64,000 bases of DNA from Bog-473 sp963834405 (GTDB lineage: Bacteria > Actinomycetota > Acidimicrobiia > Acidimicrobiales > RAAP-2), in NCBI GenBank assembly GCA_963834405.1, contig CAWIBX010000007.1, positions 124,001 through 188,000 of the forward strand, given 5' to 3'. Of the stretch, positions 25,094 to 33,636 are shown in pieces. The position numbers and the translations under genes were made by a program. The notes beneath the pieces are model-generated. The model was not told where the DNA came from and did not search any database. It saw only the letters and a list, made by a program, of their open reading frames with translations. Position 1 is the first letter of the stretch. Each line of letters begins with the position of its first letter.

Positions 25094-25267
25094 ATGCAAG
25101 AGATGCCCAAGGACGAGCACGTATCTGATGAGCCAAGCGCCGTCCGGTGGTCTCGTATTTCATTCCTTATCCGTTGTGCGGATTGCGGTGAGGAAATGTT
25201 TGGGCCGTTCGACAGTGAAACACAGGCGGCGGATTTCGCACGTAGACATCTTTCCAACAAGCACTAG
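25094..25267 (+). CDS. Small hypothetical protein, 57 residues
   Basis: A short gene just before the next plus-strand gene reads MQEMPKDEHVSDEPSAVRW, then LIRCADCGEEMFGPFDSET and ends ADFARRHLSNKH. A CxxC pair and a late His suggest a small zinc-like site. Composition looks natural. It ends 9 bases before the following GTG start, so the two are probably co-transcribed. Confidence 0.55.
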   Translation: MQEMPKDEHVSDEPSAVRWSRISFLIRCADCGEEMFGPFDSETQAADFARRHLSNKH

Positions 25268-25276
25268 GACCCCAAC

Positions 25277-25948
25277 GTGCCCACCAGGAAAGAGCTACGC
25301 CGGGAAGTCAAAAAGTTGGCCAACATTGGTACGGCCAACCTGCAAATGCGGCAGGTATGGATCAACCGTGACGTCGAGCACAAGAACTTCCTCATAGCTG
25401 CCATGGACACTGCATCCGTTCAGGTCTCGCTCCTTACGGGCTACGGGGCCATCGACAACGCCCTCGGGCGCATCGACACCACCCTGCCGGAGATCACGGT
25501 CGAGCAGGCTGCCGCTGGCATCCAGATCCTGGGCAGGAAGCAACTAGTCGGTAAGTCGTTCTACGGCGTATATCCTTCGATCGTTTCGCCGGAGGATTGG
25601 GCGGACGCCGTCGGAGCCGACTCCGACTTACGTGACCTCTTCTACATGATGGAGGATGCGTGGTGGGAGTTCATCGATGTGCAAAAGTCCGGTCCGAAGG
25701 CACCGAATCCAGCCTTCGACCGCTTCAACGCCCTCACCTGGGGCGAGTTGGAACGCCGCGTGTTCGGCAATAAGACAACTGAAGGTGCTTTGACCCATAT
25801 GCTCGTTGCGAACCGACTACTCACTCTCTCGAACCAGACCGAGAGCTACTTCATGGCGAAGGTCAACGGTGCCCAGTTTCCCCATTCAAAGTCCATCGGC
25901 CTTCTGTGGTTCATGGAGGAGTTTCAAGCCGTAAGCCCACCTGGGTAA
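25277..25948 (+). CDS. Hypothetical protein, 223 residues
   Basis: It starts at a GTG nine bases after the small Cys protein. The sequence is mixed helical with aromatic-rich stretches (SFYGVYPSIVSPEDWADAVG and FYMMEDAWWEFIDVQ), an N-terminal basic helix (TRKELRREVKKLAN) and a C-terminal SIGLLWFMEEFQAV. No family is recognised and no membrane helix is clear. Composition and length support a real gene. Confidence 0.6.
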   Translation: MPTRKELRREVKKLANIGTANLQMRQVWINRDVEHKNFLIAAMDTASVQVSLLTGYGAIDNALGRIDTTLPEITVEQAAAGIQILGRKQLVGKSFYGVYPSIVSPEDWADAVGADSDLRDLFYMMEDAWWEFIDVQKSGPKAPNPAFDRFNALTWGELERRVFGNKTTEGALTHMLVANRLLTLSNQTESYFMAKVNGAQFPHSKSIGLLWFMEEFQAVSPPG

Positions 25949-26200
25949 AGAAATGCCCGCGGCGAAACGATTTGAGAGTCGATGCGGGGTATCCCCATGG
26001 TGCAGGGTGGCACCCCTAGCGGGCGATCAGAGACACTTGAAGCGTTTCACGAGGGCCTCTCCCGCCTGATAAATCCTTTGATCCTTCGCAGCGCAGGGTG
26101 AGGCCACGAAGGCAAAGGTCATGTCGGACTTGCACCGGCACCGATTGGGCGGCAGGGCGCCGCGTCTGGCTGCCCGAAACATCGTCTCCGAATCGGGTTT

Positions 26201-26803
26201 TCAACCCGCCCGATCGGTAGCAGCGCGGCTCAGGGTTGACGGCCGAGGAAACCCGCCAGTTTGTCCGCGGCCCGGCGCGTCGTCGGCGACTTCGACCCTC
26301 GGTCCGAAGGGCGCCGCACCGTCGGCACCGCGGAAATCGTCGGGCATCAGCGGCACGACCTCGACGAGCAGCTCCTCGGCCAGACCAGGGTCGAGGGTGC
26401 CCGCCGCCTGGCCCGTGGCCTTGGCGAGATCCCAGCCGTGGACGAAGGCGTCGCCCGTAGCGATGGTCGCGAAGGCCGTTGCCGGCAGCTCTCCGAAGGG
26501 CATTTTCACCGAGCCCTCGAAGGCGCCCTCGCCCCGGAACGCGTCGAGGGCTCGGGTGGTCGCCGCGTCGTAGGCGGCGAGATAGTCACCCGATGCGTGG
26601 TCGACGTCGTCGCCGCGGTGATTGGAGAAGTCATGGGTACTCGTCACTGTGGCGGCAAAATCGGGCGCCTGCACCATATGGTTGATCAGGTCGCGTACCT
26701 TCCACGACGCACACGGCGTCGGGTCGTCGAGCTGCTCGGGCCGTACGGCGACGAGGACTGGGCGCGAACTGCGCACGGCGCGGGCGAAGCTATCCGCATC
26801 CAT
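26201..26803 (-). CDS. TIGR03086 family metal-binding protein, C-terminal frameshift
   Basis: This is a DinB/mycothiol-dependent maleylpyruvate isomerase-like four-helix protein. Conserved pieces are DDPTPCASWKVRDLINHMVQ (metal His) and GDAFVHGWDLAKATGQ (second His). Family members normally end with a helix like ADKLAGFLGRQP. Exactly that peptide, with a stop at 26230, is present in another frame, so one base was gained or lost near 26265-26275 and the present tail (GRGQTGGFPRPS...) is out of frame. Mycothiol chemistry fits an actinomycete host. It is probably cargo. Confidence 0.8.
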   Translation of the reverse strand: MDADSFARAVRSSRPVLVAVRPEQLDDPTPCASWKVRDLINHMVQAPDFAATVTSTHDFSNHRGDDVDHASGDYLAAYDAATTRALDAFRGEGAFEGSVKMPFGELPATAFATIATGDAFVHGWDLAKATGQAAGTLDPGLAEELLVEVVPLMPDDFRGADGAAPFGPRVEVADDAPGRGQTGGFPRPSTLSRAATDRAG

Positions 26804-27082
26804 GGGTGACTCCTTTGCTCGCTGGGATCGATCATACCCAATGAAACCTCGAACGGGCTTGCTGCCGGGCGAGTTTGGTCTTGCTCGCCCCGCGCAACCC
26901 GCACGTGAGAGTGTGTCGGACCTCGCTCACTGTGACTTAGCCCAACAGTTCTGCGACCTCCTGTGGTGGAAGCCGGTCCGTAACTTCCTCATGCCGGGTA
27001 GCCAGATAGGTGCCCCCCTCCCGGCGGTCGGGGATGGTTCGGGAGCATGGAGTCCACTCTCTAATGGGTGCACAATGTAGGC

Positions 27083-27682
27083 ATGTCGGAGCGACAGAGA
27101 GGACCGCGTGATCGTCTCCTCTGGCTGACTCTGGCAGTAGCCCTTGTGTCCCTTGGCGTCGGTCTGGCGGCTCTGGCGGAATCCCCGGGGGGGAGCAACG
27201 GCTCCACGAATCATCAAGCGGCGGAGAGCGCCGTTCCAATCACGCTTCCGAACGTCCTTGGTCAGTCTCAGACGCAGGCCGTGGCTTCTTTGGAGGCTGT
27301 GGGGCTTCGTACCGAGACTCACAACGGTGCCGGTAACGCTTCGGTGGGGACCGTCATCACGGAGTCACCCGTGGCCGGGGCGTCGGTGCGCTCGAGTTCT
27401 CTCGTCTCATTGACCGTAGCGGATGGCCCGATTGCGTTGCCCGCATCGGCCCAGCCCCCAGCCTCAACGATTGTTCCGAACGTGGTCGAGATCTTTCAGC
27501 AATCGCACACCGGAGACATCCCCGCTATACGGGCACTCGAAGGACATGGACTGGACCCCAAAGCCACCGAGGTCTACGTCGGTCCTAATGGGCGCTGCGG
27601 AGATCTCGTCGCCCAGTCTCCCCCTGCTGGGACGAGGGTCGCCGTTGGAAGCGATGTCTGGCTCACCTACGACGAGTGCTGA
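27083..27682 (+). CDS. Membrane-anchored PASTA-domain protein
   Basis: This 199-residue protein starts at MSERQRG (27083). One N-terminal helix (LLWLTLAVALVSLGVGLAAL) is followed by two PASTA-like repeats. The first reads LPNVLGQSQTQAVASLEAVG, then GTVITESPVAGASVRSSSLV; the second ends LVAQSPPAGTRVAVGSDVWL. PASTA domains bind peptidoglycan or penicillin-binding-protein partners, usually on Ser/Thr kinases; here no kinase domain is present. It is probably exposed outside the cell. A short GCCCG/CGGGC hairpin follows at 27691-27703. Confidence 0.75.
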   Translation: MSERQRGPRDRLLWLTLAVALVSLGVGLAALAESPGGSNGSTNHQAAESAVPITLPNVLGQSQTQAVASLEAVGLRTETHNGAGNASVGTVITESPVAGASVRSSSLVSLTVADGPIALPASAQPPASTIVPNVVEIFQQSHTGDIPAIRALEGHGLDPKATEVYVGPNGRCGDLVAQSPPAGTRVAVGSDVWLTYDEC

Positions 27683-28024
27683 TCTGCGGAAGCCCGTAAC
27701 GGGCGTTTAGGGCGACACAGGCGGCAGGCGTCGATGATGACACCGGCACATTTGTGAGACGCCGAGGTAGTCCGACTGGCCAGTCTCAAATGAGTGCTTG
27801 TAGGACGCTGAGCGGACATCGAGTGGGTGCCGAAGAAGTGCGCAGACGGGTCTGGTCATCCGAAGGCGGAGCCAGATCCGCTGAGAGCGAGAGAGATTGC
27901 GAGGCTCCGGCACAACCGAACAATTGCACCATCTAGGACTCGCTGCGGGCCGCCCCAGCCCTAGCCCGAAAGTGCGATTACATGGGTGATCCACTGGACC
28001 TGGGCTGAGGCCATGGAAGCACAC
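27683..28024. other. Gap between PASTA gene and integrase
   Basis: Apart from the small hairpin at 27691-27703 I see no gene or clear signal. Confidence 0.35.
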
Positions 28025-29302
28025 TCAGCCCTCTCCGTCGATCTCCTTGAGGAAGCCGTCGAGTAGCTCCACGCGGTCTTCCTGGCCGTGGTCAACGGCG
28101 TCGTCTCGCTGGCGGCGCAAGATGGTGAGGAACTGAGGTCCGGTCTCGAAGAAGCCACAGCGCTCACAGACCGACTCGAAGGTGCAGTCGAGCCCTGCCG
28201 GTCGGGTGCAGTGACCATTCCCCAAGAGCCGCCGGTGCTCGGCGGCGATGCGGCGCATGTTGGCGCCCTCGACACTGGCCGGTAACGGCTCGCCGCTCTC
28301 GTAACTGGCCTCGACGGCCTGGGTCACCCGGAAGTACTCCTCGGCCACGGTCCGGTCCGAGATGCGGGCATAGGTCAGCGTCATGCGCATGGAGCGGTGA
28401 CCGAGCAAAACGGCGATGGCCTCGAGGCTCATGCCCCTGTTGATCATTCGGGTGGCGAGCGTGTGGCGGAGCTGGTGGGGATGGACGTGGCCGACGCCGG
28501 CACGCTTGGCCACCCGTTCGACGTAGCGATGAACGGTGCGACGGTCAAAGGGTCGGCCATCGTCTCGTTCGACCAAGCGCCCTGAGCGACTCGGGCCACG
28601 GATCTTCTGGTAGTCAGTGATGAGCTTCACCAGTTCGGGCCCGATCGGCACGTAGCGGTCGTTGTGCAGCTTGCCGACGGGGATCCGCAACGAGAAGGTG
28701 TCACCGAGCAAGGTCACGGCCTTGTCGTCGAGCCCGGAGAGCTCGCCCACCCGGATGCCGGTCTGGGCCAGGATCTCGACCATGACCCGTCGACGAGGAT
28801 CGGGGTCACTCGCCAGTGCCGCGGTGAACTTCTCCATCGTCGGGTCGTCGAGGAACTTCGGGAGCGGTTCGTCGGCCTGTGGGAAGTCGCCGGGGAAGAT
28901 CAGCGTCTTGGTCGGCGCGTCTTCGTAGTCCCAATCCCGCAGCCGCTCGAAGAAAGTGCGCAACGTTCCGAGTCGATTGCGGATGGTGACCGCCGCGAGA
29001 GGCTTCCCGGCCTTGCCCGGCCGAGCGGCCAGCCACAGCTTGTGCGCTTCGATGTGACGGCGCTCGACACCGCTCATGGAGGTGCAGGTCGGGTCGGACT
29101 CAGTGACCTGGCCGGCGAAGTGACGCAGTATCTGATCGGCAGCGCCGACCGTCGTCGGACGAGCCGAGACACCCAGTTGATCCAGGTAGGAGGCCATGGT
29201 GGCCACCATCACCGGGGCCCGGCGGGCGGTCTCGGCCCAGGGGAACTCCATCGTGCTCCACCACGGCGAGGGGGCCTCTGATGACTTCGGGAGGACGCTC
29301 AT
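28025..29302 (-). CDS. Tyrosine recombinase with C-terminal Cys cluster
   Basis: This 425-residue site-specific recombinase has an N-terminal core-binding domain (about 35-135) and a catalytic domain (about 155-340). The catalytic residues are visible: Arg in TGIRVGELSGL, Lys in VGKLHNDRYVPI, HQLRHTLATRM, His in LLGHRSMRMTLTYAR, and its Tyr. The C-terminal extension carries CTRPAGLDCTFESVCERCGF, a four-Cys zinc-like motif seen on plasmid and transposon integrases. It overlaps the upstream recombinase by four bases, so the two are a co-translated pair. Confidence 0.9.
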   Translation of the reverse strand: MSVLPKSSEAPSPWWSTMEFPWAETARRAPVMVATMASYLDQLGVSARPTTVGAADQILRHFAGQVTESDPTCTSMSGVERRHIEAHKLWLAARPGKAGKPLAAVTIRNRLGTLRTFFERLRDWDYEDAPTKTLIFPGDFPQADEPLPKFLDDPTMEKFTAALASDPDPRRRVMVEILAQTGIRVGELSGLDDKAVTLLGDTFSLRIPVGKLHNDRYVPIGPELVKLITDYQKIRGPSRSGRLVERDDGRPFDRRTVHRYVERVAKRAGVGHVHPHQLRHTLATRMINRGMSLEAIAVLLGHRSMRMTLTYARISDRTVAEEYFRVTQAVEASYESGEPLPASVEGANMRRIAAEHRRLLGNGHCTRPAGLDCTFESVCERCGFFETGPQFLTILRRQRDDAVDHGQEDRVELLDGFLKEIDGEG

Positions 29303-30336
29303 CGGGCCGCCTCCACCGGTGCGTGGAGGGCTTCCATGGCCTTGCGGTACTCCTCGGCCAGCCAGTCGATGCTGAGGTGGAGGTAGATCCTCGTCGACGC
29401 GATGGAGCGGTGACCGGCCTGGGCCTGGACGGCTTCGATCGCCATGCCCCCCTCGCGCAATCTCGTGAAGCAGGTGTGGCGGAGCTCGTGGCAGGTGCCA
29501 TGGGTGAGTCCGGCCCGTCTCCGTGCTGCACTGAAGATCTCGATGATCCCCTCGGTCGAAAGCGGCTGGCCCCGCCTTTGTCCTTTGAGCGAGACAAAGA
29601 GCCGATCAGTCGGGGCATCGGGTGGTCGCTCCTTGTTCATGTAGTCCGCCACCGTGGCGAAGAAGGTCGGAGAGATCGGCACGAGTCGTTGATGGCCGCC
29701 CTTGCCCTCGGCGATGAAGACCCGCCACTCGCCGAGGCGAAGGTCTTCGAGTCGCAGCCCCAGCACCTCGCCACGCCGCAGGCCGCCGAGCAGCATGGCC
29801 TGGGCCATGGCCCGGTCCCGATCGGTGCGCAGCGCCGTCATAAGCGCTTCGACCTCGTCGGGGTTCAAGATGCGCGGCAGACGCCGCACCCCGCGGACCA
29901 GCGGTGCACCGCGCTCACCTCGGTGACGGTTGCGACGAGTGGGCAGACCCCGTGGCACCGGATTGGTGGCCACGCCGGCGTCGCCTCGGATGACGAGATA
30001 GCCATAGAGGCTCGACACCGCAGCCAGGCGCCGCTTGATGGTCGAGGCCGACATCCCCGACTCGCCGTCGGAGATCCGCACCACGTTCTCAGCACCCTTC
30101 CTCGGCCGCCGCTGGGCGGTCACGAAGCGCAGCACGTCCTTTGGGGTCACATCCTGTGGCTCCCTGCCGATGACCCCGAAGAAGACGCTCAGGTCATGGG
30201 CATAGGCCCGCACCGTGGCCGGCCTGGCCCGCCCGGAGGCGAACTCCAAGAACTCGTCGACCAGCTCGTGGCCGACCCGGTACTCGCGCTCACCGTCTGC
30301 GCGAAGACGACTCTGAAACGACGGACACCACACCAC
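29299..30336 (-). CDS. Tyrosine recombinase (XerC/D-like)
   Basis: This 345-residue recombinase has its core-binding domain at 20-115 (TVRAYAHDLSVFFGVIGREP) and catalytic residues Arg in GGLRRGEVLGL, Lys in AEGKGGHQRLVPI, CHELRHTCFTRL, His in QAGHRSIASTRIYLH, and its Tyr. The GTG at 30336 follows AAGGAGG by 6 bases. A TCGGAC/GTCCGA hairpin (30351-30366) lies just before the ribosome site and may control translation. It is coupled to the second recombinase by overlap. Confidence 0.9.
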   Translation of the reverse strand: MVWCPSFQSRLRADGEREYRVGHELVDEFLEFASGRARPATVRAYAHDLSVFFGVIGREPQDVTPKDVLRFVTAQRRPRKGAENVVRISDGESGMSASTIKRRLAAVSSLYGYLVIRGDAGVATNPVPRGLPTRRNRHRGERGAPLVRGVRRLPRILNPDEVEALMTALRTDRDRAMAQAMLLGGLRRGEVLGLRLEDLRLGEWRVFIAEGKGGHQRLVPISPTFFATVADYMNKERPPDAPTDRLFVSLKGQRRGQPLSTEGIIEIFSAARRRAGLTHGTCHELRHTCFTRLREGGMAIEAVQAQAGHRSIASTRIYLHLSIDWLAEEYRKAMEALHAPVEAAR

Positions 30337-30350
30337 CGCACACCTCCTTG

Positions 30351-30366
30351 TCGGACTTACGTCCGA
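30351..30366 (-). promoter_or_regulatory. Hairpin next to the recombinase ribosome site
   Basis: Six-base arms TCGGAC and GTCCGA surround a 4-base loop, 3 bases before the AAGGAGG of the tyrosine recombinase. It could mask the ribosome site or be a recombinase binding site. Confidence 0.45.
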
Positions 30367-30441
30367 AGAAGGCTCCCCGGACGCTCAGTCCAGGTGGCGG
30401 ATCACCCATGTAAGTGCCGTTCCGGGGCAGGGTCATACCGG

Positions 30442-30642
30442 TCACCGTTCTCCCGGTTTCCGCCCCGCTCCACTCCCTCGCGACGTCTCCTCCCATGCCG
30501 CCGCGGCTCCCTCCAGTTGGCGTCGGAGCGCGCGGGCCTTGGGGTCGTCGGCGTCAACCTCCCCCGCGTCAATGGCGGCCAGGAGGCGACGCAGGGCCTC
30601 CGCGGCTTCTGCAACGGTCGCGTGCGTTGGAGGTCGAGCCAC
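30442..30642 (-). CDS. Small helical accessory protein, 66 residues
   Basis: From a GTG at 30642 this reads MARPPTHATVAEAAEALRRL, then LAAIDAGEVDADDPKARALR and RQLEGAAAAWEE. It is a helical protein of a type I recall in actinobacterial mobile elements. It lies 105 bases upstream of the paired tyrosine recombinases on the same strand and may be a third member of that module. A decayed relative lies near 20760-20842. Confidence 0.6.
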   Translation of the reverse strand: MARPPTHATVAEAAEALRRLLAAIDAGEVDADDPKARALRRQLEGAAAAWEETSRGSGAGRKPGER

Positions 30643-30833
30643 GCGTCCATAGTGGCGCGATGTGGTGAGTGGATCGCGGACTCCTCTACCTGGCTCGGCT
30701 TCGCCTAGAACCGGTGGGCGCTCGCCCTTCGGCTTCGCGCGCGGACCCCTTTTTTTCAGAGTCGAACCGGATGGGTAGATGACCGCCGAGGGGTGCGCGA
30801 TGTAGGGATAGGGGCGTAGGGATAGAAGTGCGG

Positions 30834-31031
30834 TTATCGCCTACGCAGAACTTGATGCCTGTCTGATGCAGAGTCGACCGCGGCCACGGCCGAACCAGCT
30901 TGTCGTACGATCTGGAGGAGCACCCTGGCGGCCTCAACAGTCAGTCTCGGCACCGCGACGTCGAAGACAACCCTCACCTCGCGCCCCCTAGCGGAGCACT
31001 CACCGGAGAACTCTTCCTCCTGGTCCTGCAC
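30834..31031 (-). CDS. Possible small ORF with recombinase-linked motif
   Basis: A 65-residue frame from a GTG (31031) ends RHQVLRRR. Its centre REVRVVFDVAVPRLTVEAAR followed by VLLQIVRQAG resembles the motif in the small gene fused upstream of recombinase 1 (MTPSVAGVLARIVRTL). It is divergent from the gene at 31164. The ribosome site is weak, so confidence is moderate to low. Confidence 0.4.
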   Translation of the reverse strand: MQDQEEEFSGECSARGREVRVVFDVAVPRLTVEAARVLLQIVRQAGSAVAAVDSASDRHQVLRRR

Positions 31032-31163
31032 GCAACAGACGATCCCAGGCCAGAACAGGCATCGGCCTTTGCCGCGTGAACTACCGGTGAGATTGTTCTC
31101 GCGGCAACTCCCTATGGTTCGCCGACCGTATAGGGTTTCGGCAACCGCCATTAGCCTGACTCC

Positions 31164-31853
31164 ATGAAGCCCTCGCCTGTACTCAGATTGCACCATCGGA
31201 CGATCCCGGCGACTACCTGGGACGGTGAACCTGAGCCGTTTACTGACGCGTGGCTCGAACAGCCGATTGACGACCAGTGGACGGCTTGTTTCCGATTGGC
31301 CATTCAAGATGACCAGCCCGTCATCTCCGAACTCCGTATGTTTCCGAGTGAGGACCGTTGGAAGGACTATTCCGACGCCGACTACACGGCTGGAGAATGG
31401 AGCATCGAGCAACTCGGCTCAGAGGCAAGTGTTCCGCCAGGGGGCATCGGTTCTCAGCTCGTTCGGCGCATCCCTTTCGGGGCTCTCGATGCCTTGCCCG
31501 ACATCGTCGGCTGGGTGATGACAAACCATCCTCAATACGACGACACGCTCACTGACGTCGGCCTGACGATTGGCGTCGCGGGCAAACGGCCTGGACCCAA
31601 AGGCCCTTCTGAGTATGAGTTGGCCTTGCTGGCACGTCGCTACGTCGAGGAAGTGTCAAACGGAAACACCCGCCCGATCGCGAAACTCGCGAAGGATAGC
31701 CGGTTCTCTGCCCATGCGATCAGGGATCAAATCTCGCGTGCACACGATCGGGGGTTACTTACCAAGCCTTCTAGGGCAGGCAAGGCCGGAGGTCGTCTCA
31801 CCCGGCGCGCAATCACTCTGATCGAACACTCCGAAGCCGAGGTCGCAGAATGA
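31164..31853 (+). CDS. Recombinase 2 partner with HTH-like C-terminus
   Basis: This 229-residue protein overlaps the start of recombinase 2 by four bases (ATGA). The N-terminal two thirds (WLEQPIDDQWTACFRLAIQD, VRRIPFGALDALPDIVG) are unrecognised. The C-terminal 80 residues look like a winged-helix DNA-binding domain: LLARRYVEEVSNGNTRPIAK, LAKDSRFSAHAIRDQISRAH and DRGLLTKPSRAGKAGGRLT. Tight coupling suggests a partner such as a directionality or regulatory factor (inference). Confidence 0.65.
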   Translation: MKPSPVLRLHHRTIPATTWDGEPEPFTDAWLEQPIDDQWTACFRLAIQDDQPVISELRMFPSEDRWKDYSDADYTAGEWSIEQLGSEASVPPGGIGSQLVRRIPFGALDALPDIVGWVMTNHPQYDDTLTDVGLTIGVAGKRPGPKGPSEYELALLARRYVEEVSNGNTRPIAKLAKDSRFSAHAIRDQISRAHDRGLLTKPSRAGKAGGRLTRRAITLIEHSEAEVAE

Positions 31854-33484
31854 AGTTCGCGTTCTATGGTCGAGTTTCCACCGAGGATCAGCAGGACCCC
31901 GCCAGTTCTAGGCAGTGGCAACTCTCGCGAGCGTCGGGTCTGATCGAGCCCCACGGCGGGGTGATCGTGGCCGAGTTCTTCGACGTCGGTCAGTCTCGCT
32001 CCCTTCCGTGGAAGCGCCGACCTGAGGCTTCACGGCTCCTGGAGACACTGAGGCTTCCCGACTGCGGCTTCGACGCCGTGGTGATCGGCGAGCCACACCG
32101 TGCGTTCTACGGCAATCAGTTCTCGCTCACTTTTCCGGTGCTCACGCACCACGGCTGCGCCCTGTGGGTGCCAGAGGTGGGCGGGGCGGTCGATCCCGGC
32201 TCAGAGGCACACGACCTCGTTATGTCGCTGTTCGGCGGGTTGTCGAAGGGCGAGCGTATGCGGATCAAGACACGGGTGCGCGCGGCGATGGCGAGCCAGG
32301 CCGCGACCGAAGGCCGGTTCCTTGGTGGGCGTCCACCTTACGGCTACCGACTGGTCGATGCGGGACCTCATCCCAATCCTGGAAAGGCTGCCGACGGCAA
32401 GCGCCTCCAGCGGCTCGAAGTCGACCCGGCCGCCGCGTCAATCGTTCAGCGCATCTTCTCTGAATACCTTGCAGGCAGGGGTTACCATGCTATCGCCGTT
32501 GGGCTCACGCACGATGGCATCCCCTCGCCGAGCGCGCACGACCCAGCCCGCAACCGCCACCGCGACCAACGGTCATGGTCCAAGATCGCGGTCCGTTCCA
32601 TTCTCATGAACCCCCGCTACACCGGGTGGCAGGTCTGGAACCGCCAGCGCCGCGATGAGGTCTTGGTCGACGTGGAGGACGTCGCGGCGGGTTACGAGTC
32701 CCGGATGCGGTGGAACGACACCTCGGCTTGGGTCTGGTCCAACGAGGTGAGCCATGAGCCCATCATCCCGCCCGAAACCTTTGAGGCTGCTCGGGCTCAG
32801 ATGTCAGCGGGTGCCCGCCGTCCGCACTCATCGAAGCGACACGCCACGCGCCGAACCTACGTCCTTAGCGGTCTGGTCCACTGCGCGATCTGTGGTCACC
32901 GGATGCAGGGTAACGCCAACCACGGCGAGAACCACTACCGCTGCCGGTTCCCCCGAGACTTCGCACCGCCCGATGGCATGGCTCACCCTCGCACCGTCTA
33001 CGTCCGCGAATCCGCCATCGTGCCGAAGCTGGACGATTGGATAGCCAACCTGTTCGCCCCTGAGAACCTCGACAACACCTGCCAGACGCTCGCCGAGGCG
33101 GGTGGGGCGTCAGCGGCCGACAAGACCCGTATCGAAGCCGCTGACCGCAAGCTGGCCGACTGTGACATGCGGCTCGGCCAGTACCGCAAGGCTCTCGACT
33201 CCGGGGCCGATCCCGCCGTGGTGGCCGGGTGGATGTCCGAGGTTCAGGCTGAACGGCTCCGCGCCGAGCACGAACTGGTGGCAGCGCAGCCCCGCGCCAA
33301 GTCCACTGACGAGCAGGTGCGTTCCTTCGTGCGGAATCTCGGTGACATCGCCGCCGTTCTCGCGGATGCTGACCTGAAACTGAAGTCACGGCTCTACGAG
33401 GAGTTGGGGATCAGCGTGACCTATGACGCCACGACCAGGACCGCTACCGCGTGTGCAAAGGTTTGTGTCGGAGGGGGGACTTGA
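31850..33484 (+). CDS. Large serine recombinase 2, read into tRNA-Leu
   Basis: This 544-residue large serine recombinase is related to recombinase 1. The resolvase domain has Ser10 in FAFYGRVSTEDQQD; then come GGLSKGERMRIKTRVR, GGRPPYGYRLVDAGPH and a zinc ribbon (CAICGHRMQ, HYRCR). A coiled-coil segment follows. Its last codons (VGGGT) are the attachment core and its TGA stop (33482-33484) lies within the tRNA-Leu gene, so only the integrated form has this C-terminus. Excision would join it to VTLNTRV from the left end of the element. Confidence 0.93.
   Translation: MKFAFYGRVSTEDQQDPASSRQWQLSRASGLIEPHGGVIVAEFFDVGQSRSLPWKRRPEASRLLETLRLPDCGFDAVVIGEPHRAFYGNQFSLTFPVLTHHGCALWVPEVGGAVDPGSEAHDLVMSLFGGLSKGERMRIKTRVRAAMASQAATEGRFLGGRPPYGYRLVDAGPHPNPGKAADGKRLQRLEVDPAAASIVQRIFSEYLAGRGYHAIAVGLTHDGIPSPSAHDPARNRHRDQRSWSKIAVRSILMNPRYTGWQVWNRQRRDEVLVDVEDVAAGYESRMRWNDTSAWVWSNEVSHEPIIPPETFEAARAQMSAGARRPHSSKRHATRRTYVLSGLVHCAICGHRMQGNANHGENHYRCRFPRDFAPPDGMAHPRTVYVRESAIVPKLDDWIANLFAPENLDNTCQTLAEAGGASAADKTRIEAADRKLADCDMRLGQYRKALDSGADPAVVAGWMSEVQAERLRAEHELVAAQPRAKSTDEQVRSFVRNLGDIAAVLADADLKLKSRLYEELGISVTYDATTRTATACAKVCVGGGT
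33465..33481. other. Attachment core, copy 2 (attR in tRNA-Leu 3' end)
   Basis: These 17 bases, identical to 16527-16543, cover the 3' acceptor strand and part of the T-arm of the tRNA-Leu gene as well as the last codons of recombinase 2. Confidence 0.75.
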
Positions 33485-33549
33485 ACCCCCACGCCCTTGC
33501 GGGCACCAGCCCCTCAAGCTGGCGCGTCTGCCTATTCCGCCACTCCGAC
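33466..33549 (-). tRNA. tRNA-Leu (GAG)
   Basis: An 84-nt class II tRNA lies on the minus strand. The acceptor stem is GTCGGAG/CTCCGAC with discriminator A. The anticodon arm is CCAGC-TTGAGGG-GCTGG, giving anticodon GAG for leucine. A variable arm (TGCCCGCAAGGGCG) and the T-arm GGGGGTTCAAGTCCCCC are present. CCA is not encoded. Its 3' end is the integration target of element 2 and probably of element 1; the integrated element restores the full tRNA sequence. Confidence 0.95.
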
Positions 33550-33636
33550 GGGCGAGCAACTGAAATCAGCGCTCGGAGAGCGTAGCGCGCCCCGGGTCGG
33601 GCCCCCGGCCCAGGTCACCGGCGCGCGGACAGAGGC

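Larger units (their letters stand above)
16527..33481. mobile_element. Integrative element 2 at tRNA-Leu(GAG)
   Basis: The element is about 16.95 kb, bounded by identical 17-base cores, one after recombinase 1 and one in the tRNA-Leu 3' end. Recombinase 2 sits at the tRNA end, where an integrase is expected. Contents are mostly small unknown proteins, lipoproteins, an excisionase, a Rep-like protein, a broken resolvase and two tyrosine recombinases. No phage structural or conjugation genes are recognisable, so it is neither an intact prophage nor a complete ICE. Confidence 0.65.
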
